A stretch of DNA of 64,000 bases, from positions 1-64,000 of the forward strand of contig JAZKIW010000042.1 of assembly GCA_040384625.1 (NCBI GenBank), read 5' to 3'. Source of the DNA: CADEEN01 sp040384625. GTDB lineage: Bacteria > Pseudomonadota > Gammaproteobacteria > Burkholderiales > Burkholderiaceae_C. The notes under the pieces were generated by a model, which saw nothing but the letters and a program-made list of their open reading frames with translations, was not told where the DNA came from and did not search any database. Position numbers and translations under genes: made by a program. This document shows positions 50,910 to 58,267 of this stretch, in pieces. The first letter of the stretch is position 1; every line of letters begins with the position of its first letter.

Positions 50910-53329
50910 GGTGCGCTCTCCTGGTGGGTCATCAGCCGCGCCGCGGCCACGGCGGCCTGGCCGAGCGACAGGCCGCCATCGTTGGCCGGTACCTGGCGGT
51001 GGGACAGCACGCGCAGCTCCAGTGCTGCCATGCGCATCAACACCTGTTCGAGCAGCACCTTGTTCTGGAACACGCCACCGCTCAGCACAACCGCCGAGAA
51101 GGCCTCGCCATCGTCGGCACGCCGGCGCGCCAGCTTGTCAATCATGCGCACGATCGTGATGGCGAGACCTTTGTGGAAGCGCGCCGCGATCACCGGCGCC
51201 GGCGTTTTCAGGATGAGGTCGCCGAGCAAGGCCTCCCACATTGCCAGTGGCTCGATGTACGGCAGGCCACTCGGCTTGAGGCGGGGGATGGCGAACGGGT
51301 AGGCCAGTTCATCGGGCTCGTCGTCGAGCGTGCGGCGATCGACCTGGGCCTCGAACTCGATCGCCGCCTGCCCCTCGTACAGGTTTTGCTCGCGGCACAG
51401 GCCGGCGGCCGCGGCGACGGCATCGAACAGGCGGCCGCAGGAACTGGCCCGCGGGCTGTTGACGCCGCCGGCGATCATGCCGTCGAGCAGCTCGCGCGGT
51501 TTGCCGGCAAGGAAGGCGTGCAATTCGAGCTCTGCGTAGTTCATCGCGAAGCGCGCCCAGCCCATCTCGGCCATCAGGTGGGCGTAGGTGCAGCGCCAGG
51601 GCTCGTGCATCGACTGCTCGCCGCCAGGCATTGCCACCGGCTTGAACGTGCCTAGGCGGGTGGCTGCGGCGTAGCCGGCGGCCAGGAACTCGCCGCCCCA
51701 GAGTTCGCCGCCTTCGCCGTAGCCAAGGCCGTCGAGCACGACGCCGAGCACGGGCGGGGCCGACAGCGGCACGCCGTTCTCGGCCATGCAGGCCGCGACA
51801 TGCGCATGGTGGTGCTGTACGCCGATCAGCGGCAGGGACTGGCACGCCGCCAGGTCGTGACCGAGCTTGGACGACAGGTATTCGGGGTGCACGTCGATCG
51901 CGATCCCCTGCGGCGTGTGGGCGAACAAGTGCTGGTAGGCGGCCAGCGAGGCGCGGCAATCGGCAAAGGTCGGCGCATTCTCCAGGTCGCCCATGTGGTG
52001 CGAGAGCGTGGCCCGGCCGTGGGCCAGAAGGCAGAAGCTGTTCTTCAGCTCGCCCCCCAGGGCCAGCAGCGGCGGGGCATGCTCGAAGCCGGCGGGCAGG
52101 GCGATCGACGACGGCGCCAGGCCGCGCGCGCGGCGCAGTACGCGCGGTACGCCGTCGACGACACGCTGCAGCGAGTCATCGACGCGGCGCGCAATGTCGC
52201 GGTCGTGCATCAGGAACCAGCCGGCGATGGCGCCCAGGCGTGTGCGCGCTTCGTCGTTGGCGATGCACTGCGGCTCGTCGGCCAGGTTGCCGCTGGTCAG
52301 CACGATCGGGCGCTCCATGCGCTTGAGGATCAGGTGGTGTAAGGCGGTACCGGGCAGCATCATGCCCAGGGTCTGCAAGCCGGGCGCCACGCTGGCGGCG
52401 ATGCCCGATCCGGCGCGCGCGTCGAGGATCACGATCGGCGCTGCGCTGCCGTTCAGCAGCACCTCCTCGGCGGCCGCCACATCGGCATGCCGACGCACGA
52501 TCGCCATGTCGCGCGCCATCAGCGCGAAGGGCTTGCGCTCGCGCCGCTTGCGCGCCCGCAGCTGGGCCACCGCGCCTTCGTTGCAGGCGTCGCAGGCGAG
52601 CTGGAAGCCACCCAGGCCCTTGATGGCGACGATCTCGCCACGCTGCAGCAGCGAGCACACGGCGTCGACCGCGTCCAGGGTGGTCATGGCATCGATGGCG
52701 ATCGGCCGGCCGTCGCTGCGTTCGAGCCAGGCCTTCGGGCCGCAGGCATGGCAGGCGATCGGCTGGGCATGGAAGCGGCGGTCGGCCGGGTCACGGTACT
52801 CGGCGGTGCAGGCGGCGCACATCGCAAAGCTGCGCATCGTCGTCGTGCCGCGGTCATAAGGAATCGCTTCAGTGATCGACAGGCGCGGGCCGCAATGGGT
52901 GCAATTGGTGAAGGGGTAGCGGAAGCGACGCGCGAACGGGTCCAGCGCTTCGCGCACGCATTCGGGGCAGGTCGCAGCGTCGGGCGCCACGCCGGTCTGC
53001 ACCGACAGGCCGCCGCGGCTGGCGACGATCTCGAACGCTGCGTCCGGCGGCAGCAGCGCCGCGCCTGCGCGCTCGACCTGCTCGATGCGGGCCAGTGGCG
53101 GCGCCTCCGTGCCGAGTGCGCGCACGAAGGCCTCGACACCATCGGCGGCGCCGCAGACATGGATGCTGACGCCGCACCCATCGTTGGCGACCCAGCCGCG
53201 CAGGCCGTGCCGGTGCGCCAGGCGCCAGACCGTCGGGCGGAAGCCGACACCTTGCACCAGGCCGTGCACGCGGATCAGCTCCGCGCGCTCGAAGCTCGCG
53301 GCGACACGCGGTTCGGCGACAACGATCAC
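50885..53329 (-). CDS. hypF: Carbamoyltransferase HypF
   Basis: HypF makes carbamoyl-adenylate from carbamoyl phosphate and ATP and loads it onto HypE. The 814-residue protein keeps all domains: acylphosphatase (VHGLVQGVGFRPTVWRLA, about 22-39), zinc-finger pairs (CPEC/CTHCG and CAAC/CHACG, about 115-200), YrdC-like nucleotide domain (KGLGGFQLACDA, KRRERKPFALMARD), and the Kae1-like C-terminal domain (QHHHAHVAACMAE and VVLSGGVFQNKVLLE). The GTG at 53329 overlaps the NHL-gene stop by 4 nt (GTGA), which supports it over longer frames. Confidence 0.95.
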   Translation of the reverse strand: MIVVAEPRVAASFERAELIRVHGLVQGVGFRPTVWRLAHRHGLRGWVANDGCGVSIHVCGAADGVEAFVRALGTEAPPLARIEQVERAGAALLPPDAAFEIVASRGGLSVQTGVAPDAATCPECVREALDPFARRFRYPFTNCTHCGPRLSITEAIPYDRGTTTMRSFAMCAACTAEYRDPADRRFHAQPIACHACGPKAWLERSDGRPIAIDAMTTLDAVDAVCSLLQRGEIVAIKGLGGFQLACDACNEGAVAQLRARKRRERKPFALMARDMAIVRRHADVAAAEEVLLNGSAAPIVILDARAGSGIAASVAPGLQTLGMMLPGTALHHLILKRMERPIVLTSGNLADEPQCIANDEARTRLGAIAGWFLMHDRDIARRVDDSLQRVVDGVPRVLRRARGLAPSSIALPAGFEHAPPLLALGGELKNSFCLLAHGRATLSHHMGDLENAPTFADCRASLAAYQHLFAHTPQGIAIDVHPEYLSSKLGHDLAACQSLPLIGVQHHHAHVAACMAENGVPLSAPPVLGVVLDGLGYGEGGELWGGEFLAAGYAAATRLGTFKPVAMPGGEQSMHEPWRCTYAHLMAEMGWARFAMNYAELELHAFLAGKPRELLDGMIAGGVNSPRASSCGRLFDAVAAAAGLCREQNLYEGQAAIEFEAQVDRRTLDDEPDELAYPFAIPRLKPSGLPYIEPLAMWEALLGDLILKTPAPVIAARFHKGLAITIVRMIDKLARRRADDGEAFSAVVLSGGVFQNKVLLEQVLMRMAALELRVLSHRQVPANDGGLSLGQAAVAAARLMTHQESAPCASASPV

Positions 53330-54552
53330 GATGCCAGTCCGGCGGCCAGGCGCCACAACAGCACCCGGTTGTTGCCCGAGTCGGCGATCACCGCTGTGTC
53401 GCCGCACACCGCCACCCCGTAGGGCCAGCAGACGCTGTCGCGCGCCGGCAGTTGCCAGCGGTTGTCGCCCTTGGCGCGGAAGTCGGGCTGGGCGGCGAGC
53501 GTGCGCGCCGGAGCGCCGGTGCGACAGTCATCAACATGCCAGCCGAGCAGGCGCGAGTTGGCGGTGTCGGCCACCAGCAGCCAGTCTCCGACCGCGGCCA
53601 TGCCGTAGGGCATGTTCAGGCTCGCCGCATTGGGCCAGTAGAGCGACTGGTTGTTGTCGACCTTGGCGAAGCCGGACTGGCCGAGCACCCAGTCGCAGGG
53701 CGCGCCGTTGTCGGCCGGGATACCGTCCCAGACCATCACCCGGTTGTTGCCGGCATCGGCGACGCAAAGTCGCCCGCGCCAGATCGCCACCGCGTGCGGC
53801 CAGCGCAGGCTGGCCGGGCCCGGATCGCCGCCGCCGTTCTCGTCGCGGCAAGCGAAGTCGCGTTGGCCGAGCACGAGGTCCGCGGGCTGGCCGTTGCAGC
53901 TCGGCAGCCCCTGCCACATCAGGACCCGGCGGTTGCCGCTGTCGGCGACCCAAAGCCTCGCGCCGTCCCAGTGGACGCCGTAGGGCCAGAACAGCGTCGC
54001 GGCAGTGGGCGCGGCTGCGCCGCGGTTGGACCCGGCGGAGGCGAAGTCGCTTTGGCCGAGCACGATGTCGGCGGGCACCTGGGCGTCCCGCGGTGCTCGC
54101 CACCAGATCAGCACGCGGTGATTCCAGGCATCAGCCACCGCCAGGCCGGCGTCGCCGCAGGCGGCGATGCCGGTCGGCACATTGAGCGTCGAGGCCGATA
54201 CCTCGCCTTTGGCGTTACGTCCCTCGCGGTCGAAGGTGGGTTGGCCCATCACCCAGTCGGCCGCTTGCAGGTCGTGCGTGGGTCGGGCGGCCCAGCCCAG
54301 CAGGCGGTGATGGCCGGTATCGCAGACCCACAGCGGCCCTTCATCGCCGAGCAGGCAGGCGCCGCGCGGCCCGAACAGCGCCGACGCACTCGGCTGCACC
54401 GGCGCCGAGAGCCCATGCTCCCCCGCGGTAGCGCCCAGGCAGGCCAGCGGGCCAGCCCGGTTGAGCAGCGGCAGCGCGGCCGGCGCATCCGAAGCTTCTT
54501 GCAGCCTGAGCGTGGAGCCGAGGCTGACGCGGATCGCGGTGGCGCTGCTCAT
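53326..54552 (-). CDS. NHL-repeat beta-propeller protein of the hydrogenase cassette
   Basis: A 408-residue protein built of NHL-type repeats, each with a variant of LWVADSGNRRVLMWQGLP or LCVADAGNNRVMVWDGIP followed by a LGQxDF spacer; at least five such repeats are visible, forming a beta-propeller. No signal peptide is seen, so it is likely cytosolic. NHL-repeat genes are consistent neighbours of group 1h hydrogenases. The function is not established; a scaffold or complex-assembly role is plausible. It lies 5 nt after the NifU-Rieske gene and overlaps hypF. Confidence 0.85.
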   Translation of the reverse strand: MSSATAIRVSLGSTLRLQEASDAPAALPLLNRAGPLACLGATAGEHGLSAPVQPSASALFGPRGACLLGDEGPLWVCDTGHHRLLGWAARPTHDLQAADWVMGQPTFDREGRNAKGEVSASTLNVPTGIAACGDAGLAVADAWNHRVLIWWRAPRDAQVPADIVLGQSDFASAGSNRGAAAPTAATLFWPYGVHWDGARLWVADSGNRRVLMWQGLPSCNGQPADLVLGQRDFACRDENGGGDPGPASLRWPHAVAIWRGRLCVADAGNNRVMVWDGIPADNGAPCDWVLGQSGFAKVDNNQSLYWPNAASLNMPYGMAAVGDWLLVADTANSRLLGWHVDDCRTGAPARTLAAQPDFRAKGDNRWQLPARDSVCWPYGVAVCGDTAVIADSGNNRVLLWRLAAGLAS

Positions 54553-54557
54553 GGCCT

Positions 54558-55469
54558 TCAGCGCTCCAGGCGCACCTGCACGCGCTCGCCGAGCACGCGC
54601 ACTGCGTGCACCTTGAGCTGAACCTCGGGCGCGGTCAGGCACTCGCCGGTTTCGAGCAGGTACTTGAAGCCGTGGTACGAACAGGTGATCACGCCCGCGT
54701 CGACCTCACCCATCTCCAGCGGCATGCCCAGGTGGGCACAGCTGTTGTCGAAGCAGCTGATGCGGCTGCCCAGCCGGGACAGCAGCACCGAGCGCTGCTC
54801 GACCAAGCGAGCCGTGACGCCGCCCTCCGCGATGTCCTCGACCCCGCCGACATCGACCCAGCCGTTGGCGGCGTGCAAGGCGAACGGGCTGATGAAATGC
54901 ACCACCTGGTCGCCGCCCGGCTTGGGGGCGGAGGCCGCCTCCGGCGCGCCGCGGCTGACCTGGACGATGTGGACGATCTCCGGGCAATGGCTGCGGATTG
55001 CCTTCTCGACGCCCTCGGTCAAGGTCTGGCTCGACGCCGGGCAGCCGTGGCAGGAGCCGAGCAGGCGCACTTCGACCGTGTCTGGTGGCTTGATGGCGAC
55101 CAACTCGACATTGCCGGAGTGCTCGGCCATGAACGGGCGGACCTCGTCGAGCGCTCGTTCGACACGGTCGCGCAACGGCTCCTTTACCAGGCCGTGGAAG
55201 CGCAGCACCGCATACACCAGTGGGTCGCCCAGGGCCTCGCGCAGGCGCGCGCCTGCGGCGGGGTCATCCTTCAATGCGCGGATCAGGCGGCGCAGGGCTT
55301 CCTTGTTCAGGTCCTCGATCGCCGACTTGAGCGCCTGCACCGTCAGCGCCGGCCCGGGTTCCCAGCCGGCGACGATGCCTTCGAGCTGGGCGATGGCCTG
55401 CACGCGCCGCTCCAGTTCGGCGGCGTCGTCGTCGGCCAGCGTCAGCGGGTGGGGTAGAGCGGCGTTCAT
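54558..55469 (-). CDS. NifU-Rieske fusion protein of the hydrogenase cassette
   Basis: A 303-residue fusion. After a helical N-terminus (1-110), a NifU C-terminal-type domain carries the cluster motif GSCHGCPASS (CxxC, about 139-148). The C-terminal third is a Rieske ferredoxin domain with CAHLGMPLEMG (CxH) and CSYHGFKY (CxxH), which bind a [2Fe-2S] cluster. The combination is a hallmark companion of group 1h hydrogenases. It could carry electrons from the hydrogenase toward the respiratory chain, or deliver clusters during assembly; I cannot tell which. It lies just after the small membrane-protein gene (1 nt). Confidence 0.9.
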   Translation of the reverse strand: MNAALPHPLTLADDDAAELERRVQAIAQLEGIVAGWEPGPALTVQALKSAIEDLNKEALRRLIRALKDDPAAGARLREALGDPLVYAVLRFHGLVKEPLRDRVERALDEVRPFMAEHSGNVELVAIKPPDTVEVRLLGSCHGCPASSQTLTEGVEKAIRSHCPEIVHIVQVSRGAPEAASAPKPGGDQVVHFISPFALHAANGWVDVGGVEDIAEGGVTARLVEQRSVLLSRLGSRISCFDNSCAHLGMPLEMGEVDAGVITCSYHGFKYLLETGECLTAPEVQLKVHAVRVLGERVQVRLER

Positions 55470-55470
55470 C

Positions 55471-55695
55471 TCAGTTGTACTTGAGGTGGCGGAACAGGTA
55501 GGGCTGGAGGGCGCCGCCGCTCAGCGATGCCAGCAGCACGGCCAGCCACAGCGGCGCACCCAGCTTGGCCAGCAGCACCAGGACAAGTGCGGTGGCGACG
55601 ACGCCGATGGCCCATTGGCGCAGCACCATGCGCGGTTCGCGGAAAAGCTTGCCCTTCAGGAACAGGCGCAGCGAATTGGTGAACATGTCCCACAT
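55471..55695 (-). CDS. Tiny membrane protein of the hydrogenase cassette (B)
   Basis: A 74-residue protein with a positively charged amphipathic start (NSLRLFLKGKLFREPRMVLRQ) followed by two hydrophobic stretches (IGVVATALVLVLLAKLG and LWLAVLLASLSGGALQPYLF). Together with its 76-residue neighbour it may form a membrane patch that ties the soluble hydrogenase or Rieske protein to the quinone pool. No family recognised from sequence alone. Confidence 0.65.
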   Translation of the reverse strand: MWDMFTNSLRLFLKGKLFREPRMVLRQWAIGVVATALVLVLLAKLGAPLWLAVLLASLSGGALQPYLFRHLKYN

Positions 55696-55704
55696 CGCAA
55701 GGCC

Positions 55705-55935
55705 TCAGGTCGACGCCAGCACGAGCAGGGCGACGGCGACCGCGGGCACCGCGGCGGTCGGCCCGAACATCGCGCCCATCATCGCGGCGAGCTCATTGCC
55801 GAGATCCTTGCCAGCCAGCCTGACGCCGGCGATGGCGCCGCCGACGACGGCCAGCACGAAGGCGATGGCCAGCCACAGCAGGCCGGAGGCCCATCCGATG
55901 TGGCCGCCGCCGAGTTGAGCAAACAGTCCCTGCAT
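55705..55935 (-). CDS. Tiny membrane protein of the hydrogenase cassette (A)
   Basis: A 76-residue protein with two predicted membrane helices (IGWASGLLWLAIAFVLAVVGGAIAG and MFGPTAAVPAVAVALLVLAS) separated by a short polar loop (VRLAGKDLGNELAAM). The hairpin topology leaves both ends on one side. It is 16 nt after the TPR gene and 9 nt before the second small membrane protein, so all are co-transcribed. The absence of a b-type cytochrome gene in the cassette makes this pair a candidate membrane interface. Confidence 0.65.
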   Translation of the reverse strand: MQGLFAQLGGGHIGWASGLLWLAIAFVLAVVGGAIAGVRLAGKDLGNELAAMMGAMFGPTAAVPAVAVALLVLAST

Positions 55936-55951
55936 TTGGCGAGCTCCCGGC

Positions 55952-56965
55952 TCAGGTTGGGGTGTGGAGGGTTCCATCGTCGCGGCCGTTCGGGCGCGGC
56001 AGCGCGGCAGCGCGCTCGCGCGAGATCTCGACCAAGGTCTCTTCGACCATCGCAGCGCTGCCGGTCTGGCGTGCCTGCAGGAAGAGCGCCAGCGCCTTCT
56101 CATACAGGGCGGCCGCACGGTCGAGGTTCCGGTCGGTTGCCGCGACCAGCGGGTCGTCGGGCAGGTTGCGCAGCACATTGGCCTTGTTGCACAAGGTGTT
56201 GGCGTATTCGAGCGGCGTGTCGCGCTCGTTGCGTACCTTCAAGGCCTCGTCGTAAGCGTCGAGCGCGCGCAGGTTGTTCTCAAGCGGGTGCCCCGACGCG
56301 GCGTACTGCAGTGCATTACCCAGGTTGTTCTGGATCATCGCGTATTCGGTCGGGTGGTCGACCAGGTTGATGACCTTCAGCACCTCTTCGAAGGACTGCA
56401 CCGCCAGCGCCTCCCGCATGCGCGCGCGCTCGTCGGTGAGCGGGATCGACAGATAGGCGATGGCCAGGTTGTTGTGCAGGATCGCGAACTCCTGCGCATG
56501 CGACTCACGAGTGAACACGCGCAGCGCGCGGTGGTAGCACTGCACCGCATCGGTGATGCGTGCGACGCCGTGGCCAGTCAGCGACTGCAGCACCAGGCCC
56601 AGATTCATCTGCAATTCCGCGGCTTCCTCCGGCTTGCCCTTGGCTTCGAGCACTGGCCCGGCCTCCTCGTAGCAGGCGCGGGCCTTGTACAGGGCATCGG
56701 TGCCACCGTCGGGCAGGGCCTGCAGTGCGGTGCCCATGCGTGAGCGGATGCGGGCACCGAGCAAGGGCGCTGCCCAGGGGCACAGCGCCAGCGCGCGCTC
56801 GTAGAGCTCGACGGCCTGGTGCAACTGCTCAGGCGACTTCGGTTTGAGCTGCATGCCCATGGCGATTTCCATGAGCATCTCGGCCTTCTCCTCGGGGCTC
56901 GCCTCTTCTGTTTCGACGGCCTGAAGCGCAGCGTCGAACTGGGACATCGCCAGGCTCTGGGCCAT
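55952..56965 (-). CDS. TPR protein of the hydrogenase cassette
   Basis: A 337-residue cytosolic protein made of tetratricopeptide repeats, for example LHQAVELYERALALCPW, ALYKARACYEEAGPVLEAKG, AVQCYHRALRVFTRES, AVQSFEEVLKVINLVDH and ALDAYDEALKVRNERD. A family of such proteins accompanies group 1h hydrogenases. A role as assembly chaperone or docking factor is likely but unproven. Its ribosome site GGAGG lies 7 nt before ATG 56965 and is part of a hairpin (56973-57021), which may limit translation. Confidence 0.82.
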   Translation of the reverse strand: MAQSLAMSQFDAALQAVETEEASPEEKAEMLMEIAMGMQLKPKSPEQLHQAVELYERALALCPWAAPLLGARIRSRMGTALQALPDGGTDALYKARACYEEAGPVLEAKGKPEEAAELQMNLGLVLQSLTGHGVARITDAVQCYHRALRVFTRESHAQEFAILHNNLAIAYLSIPLTDERARMREALAVQSFEEVLKVINLVDHPTEYAMIQNNLGNALQYAASGHPLENNLRALDAYDEALKVRNERDTPLEYANTLCNKANVLRNLPDDPLVAATDRNLDRAAALYEKALALFLQARQTGSAAMVEETLVEISRERAAALPRPNGRDDGTLHTPT

Positions 56966-56972
56966 CGTCGCG

Positions 56973-57021
56973 CCTCCGCAGATTCGGTTTCTCGCTGCAG
57001 TCTACGAACCGACCTCGGAGG
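56973..57021 (-). promoter_or_regulatory. Hairpin that can mask the TPR-gene ribosome site
   Basis: In the minus-strand transcript, CCTCCG (57016-57021) can pair with CGGAGG (56973-56978), the Shine-Dalgarno of the TPR gene. An inner 6-bp stem, TCGGTT/AACCGA, pairs 57007-57012 with 56984-56989. The two stems form one interrupted hairpin with a 17-nt loop. This could lower or regulate TPR synthesis relative to upstream genes. Confidence 0.45.
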
Positions 57022-57047
57022 TGGATAGCGTGTTTTCGCTCAGTAAA

Positions 57048-57389
57048 TCAAGTATGCAGTTTGAGGTCACGTTCGAGGCCGGTCAGAACCAGTGCGGCCG
57101 CCGCCTCGTCCCAGTGCATCGGCACGTGCCGTGGCGCGAAGGTTTCGCGGTAGCCGTGGTTGCGAAAGAACTCCTGGGCATGGATTACGCGGTCGCCCCG
57201 CGCATTGCGAACCTTGAGCAGCAGGCCGCCGCCCGACTCTCGCGTCAAGGGCAGGATCAGCAGCTGGCCGTCGCGATCGAGCAGGGCAACCGACTCGATG
57301 CCCGCCAGGTAACGCCCACAGGCTTCGCGGGAGAGGTGCAGGTTGCCCGCGGCCACACCCGCACTGGCCAGCGGGTCGAACTCAGTCAT
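57048..57389 (-). CDS. Conserved-position hydrogenase-cassette protein of unknown function
   Basis: A 113-residue cytosolic protein with an alpha/beta pattern: YLAGIESVALLDRDGQLLILPLT, GGGLLLKVRNARGDRVIHAQEFF and WDEAAAALVLTGL. It contains only one Cys and a few His, so it is not an obvious iron-sulfur or metal carrier. Its first 8 nt overlap the maturation-protease stop, showing tight coupling. I do not recognise the family; it may be a chaperone specific to this hydrogenase type. Confidence 0.7.
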   Translation of the reverse strand: MTEFDPLASAGVAAGNLHLSREACGRYLAGIESVALLDRDGQLLILPLTRESGGGLLLKVRNARGDRVIHAQEFFRNHGYRETFAPRHVPMHWDEAAAALVLTGLERDLKLHT

Positions 57390-57855
57390 CGCGGTAGGCG
57401 TCGATCACCTGCGCCAGCTGGACGATGACCCGCTCTGCGGCCGCTCGCACCGGTGCGCTCAGTTCGAGGCCGAGGGCCAGGCTCTGCGCCTCGATCAGGA
57501 ACACCGAGACATCGCTCGGGAACTGCTCGCGGAAGATCTTCCTGCCGGCGCTCAGGGCATGGTCCCAGCGAAAGTCGTGCAGGCTGAACGACGGCTCCCG
57601 CTCGCGCTGCAACTCCGCGCCGGGCACCTCGAAGATGGCGCCCGGCGGCGAGCCCGAGCTCGATGCGTCGACAATGATCAGGCGTCGGGCGCCGCGGGCC
57701 TGGAACATGACATCCATGCCGCCGGTGCCGGCGTCGAAGATGCGCACGTCGGTGCGCGCGTCTGCGGACTGCCGCCGCAGCAGGGATTGCGCGACGAACA
57801 CGCCGACGCCGTCGTCTGACCGGTTCGAGTTGCCGCAACCGATGACGGCGAGCAT
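57382..57855 (-). CDS. [NiFe]-hydrogenase maturation endopeptidase
   Basis: This protease removes the C-terminal extension of the large subunit after nickel insertion. The 157 residues have the family layout: IGCGNSNRSDDGVGVFVAQSL with acidic metal ligand Asp15, DAGTGGMDVMF, LIIVDASSSGSPPG (second acidic ligand) and the His in FSLHDFRWDHAL. The only large subunit in the window ends with a 16-residue extension after its DxCxxCxxH motif, the expected target. Confidence 0.9.
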   Translation of the reverse strand: MLAVIGCGNSNRSDDGVGVFVAQSLLRRQSADARTDVRIFDAGTGGMDVMFQARGARRLIIVDASSSGSPPGAIFEVPGAELQREREPSFSLHDFRWDHALSAGRKIFREQFPSDVSVFLIEAQSLALGLELSAPVRAAAERVIVQLAQVIDAYRDD

Positions 57856-57875
57856 GGCGGCGCGGCCTCAGCGCG

Positions 57876-58190
57876 CTAGATGCGCCACAAACGGCACCAC
57901 CAGTTCGGCTCGACGGGCACCGCCAGTTCGGGCAGGTCGCACCACTTGCGATGCACCAGGTAGTACATGCACTCCTGGCAGCGCATCTGGTCTTCGCCGT
58001 AGGGCTTGTCGGTGAAGCCCGAGAGCACAAGCTTGGCTTCGAGGTCACCGGGTGGCAGGTCCTTGACGGCGGCCAGCAGGCTGCCGAACGCACGGTCGTC
58101 CTCGGGGAAGGGCTCGGTCTGCGTGACCAGCCCGTCCGCCAGGATCTTCGCGATGCGGTCTCGCAGTACGGCTTCCTCGTCGCTGTGCAC
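57876..58190 (-). CDS. HiPIP-like tetra-cysteine protein, probable electron carrier
   Basis: A 104-residue protein whose C-terminus has four Cys in the order CxxC-x9-C-x14-C (Cys71, 74, 84, 99) ending NWWCRLW. High-potential iron-sulfur proteins bind a [4Fe-4S] cluster with CxxC, a third Cys and a final GWC-x-x-W-like motif, so the pattern is suggestive. It lacks a signal peptide, unlike periplasmic HiPIPs. The start is GTG 58190 with GGAG about 9 nt upstream. Its place right after the large subunit suggests it accepts electrons or aids cluster assembly. The N-terminal half is helical and acidic, without known homology. Confidence 0.65.
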   Translation of the reverse strand: MHSDEEAVLRDRIAKILADGLVTQTEPFPEDDRAFGSLLAAVKDLPPGDLEAKLVLSGFTDKPYGEDQMRCQECMYYLVHRKWCDLPELAVPVEPNWWCRLWRI

Positions 58191-58212
58191 GCCTCTTGCT
58201 CCGTTCGGGGCT

Positions 58213-58239
58213 GAGGGGGTGCTCGGGTTGCGCCCCCTC
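58213..58239 (-). repeat. Intra-operon hairpin after the large-subunit gene
   Basis: GAGGGGG (58213-58219) and CCCCCTC (58233-58239) make a perfect 7-bp stem with a 13-nt loop in the 77-nt gap between the large-subunit gene and the HiPIP-like gene. No U-run follows. It may protect the structural-gene mRNA from 3' decay and give higher subunit than accessory-protein output. Confidence 0.45.
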
Positions 58240-58267
58240 CCTATTCTGCAGTGTGCGCGCTGAGGCT

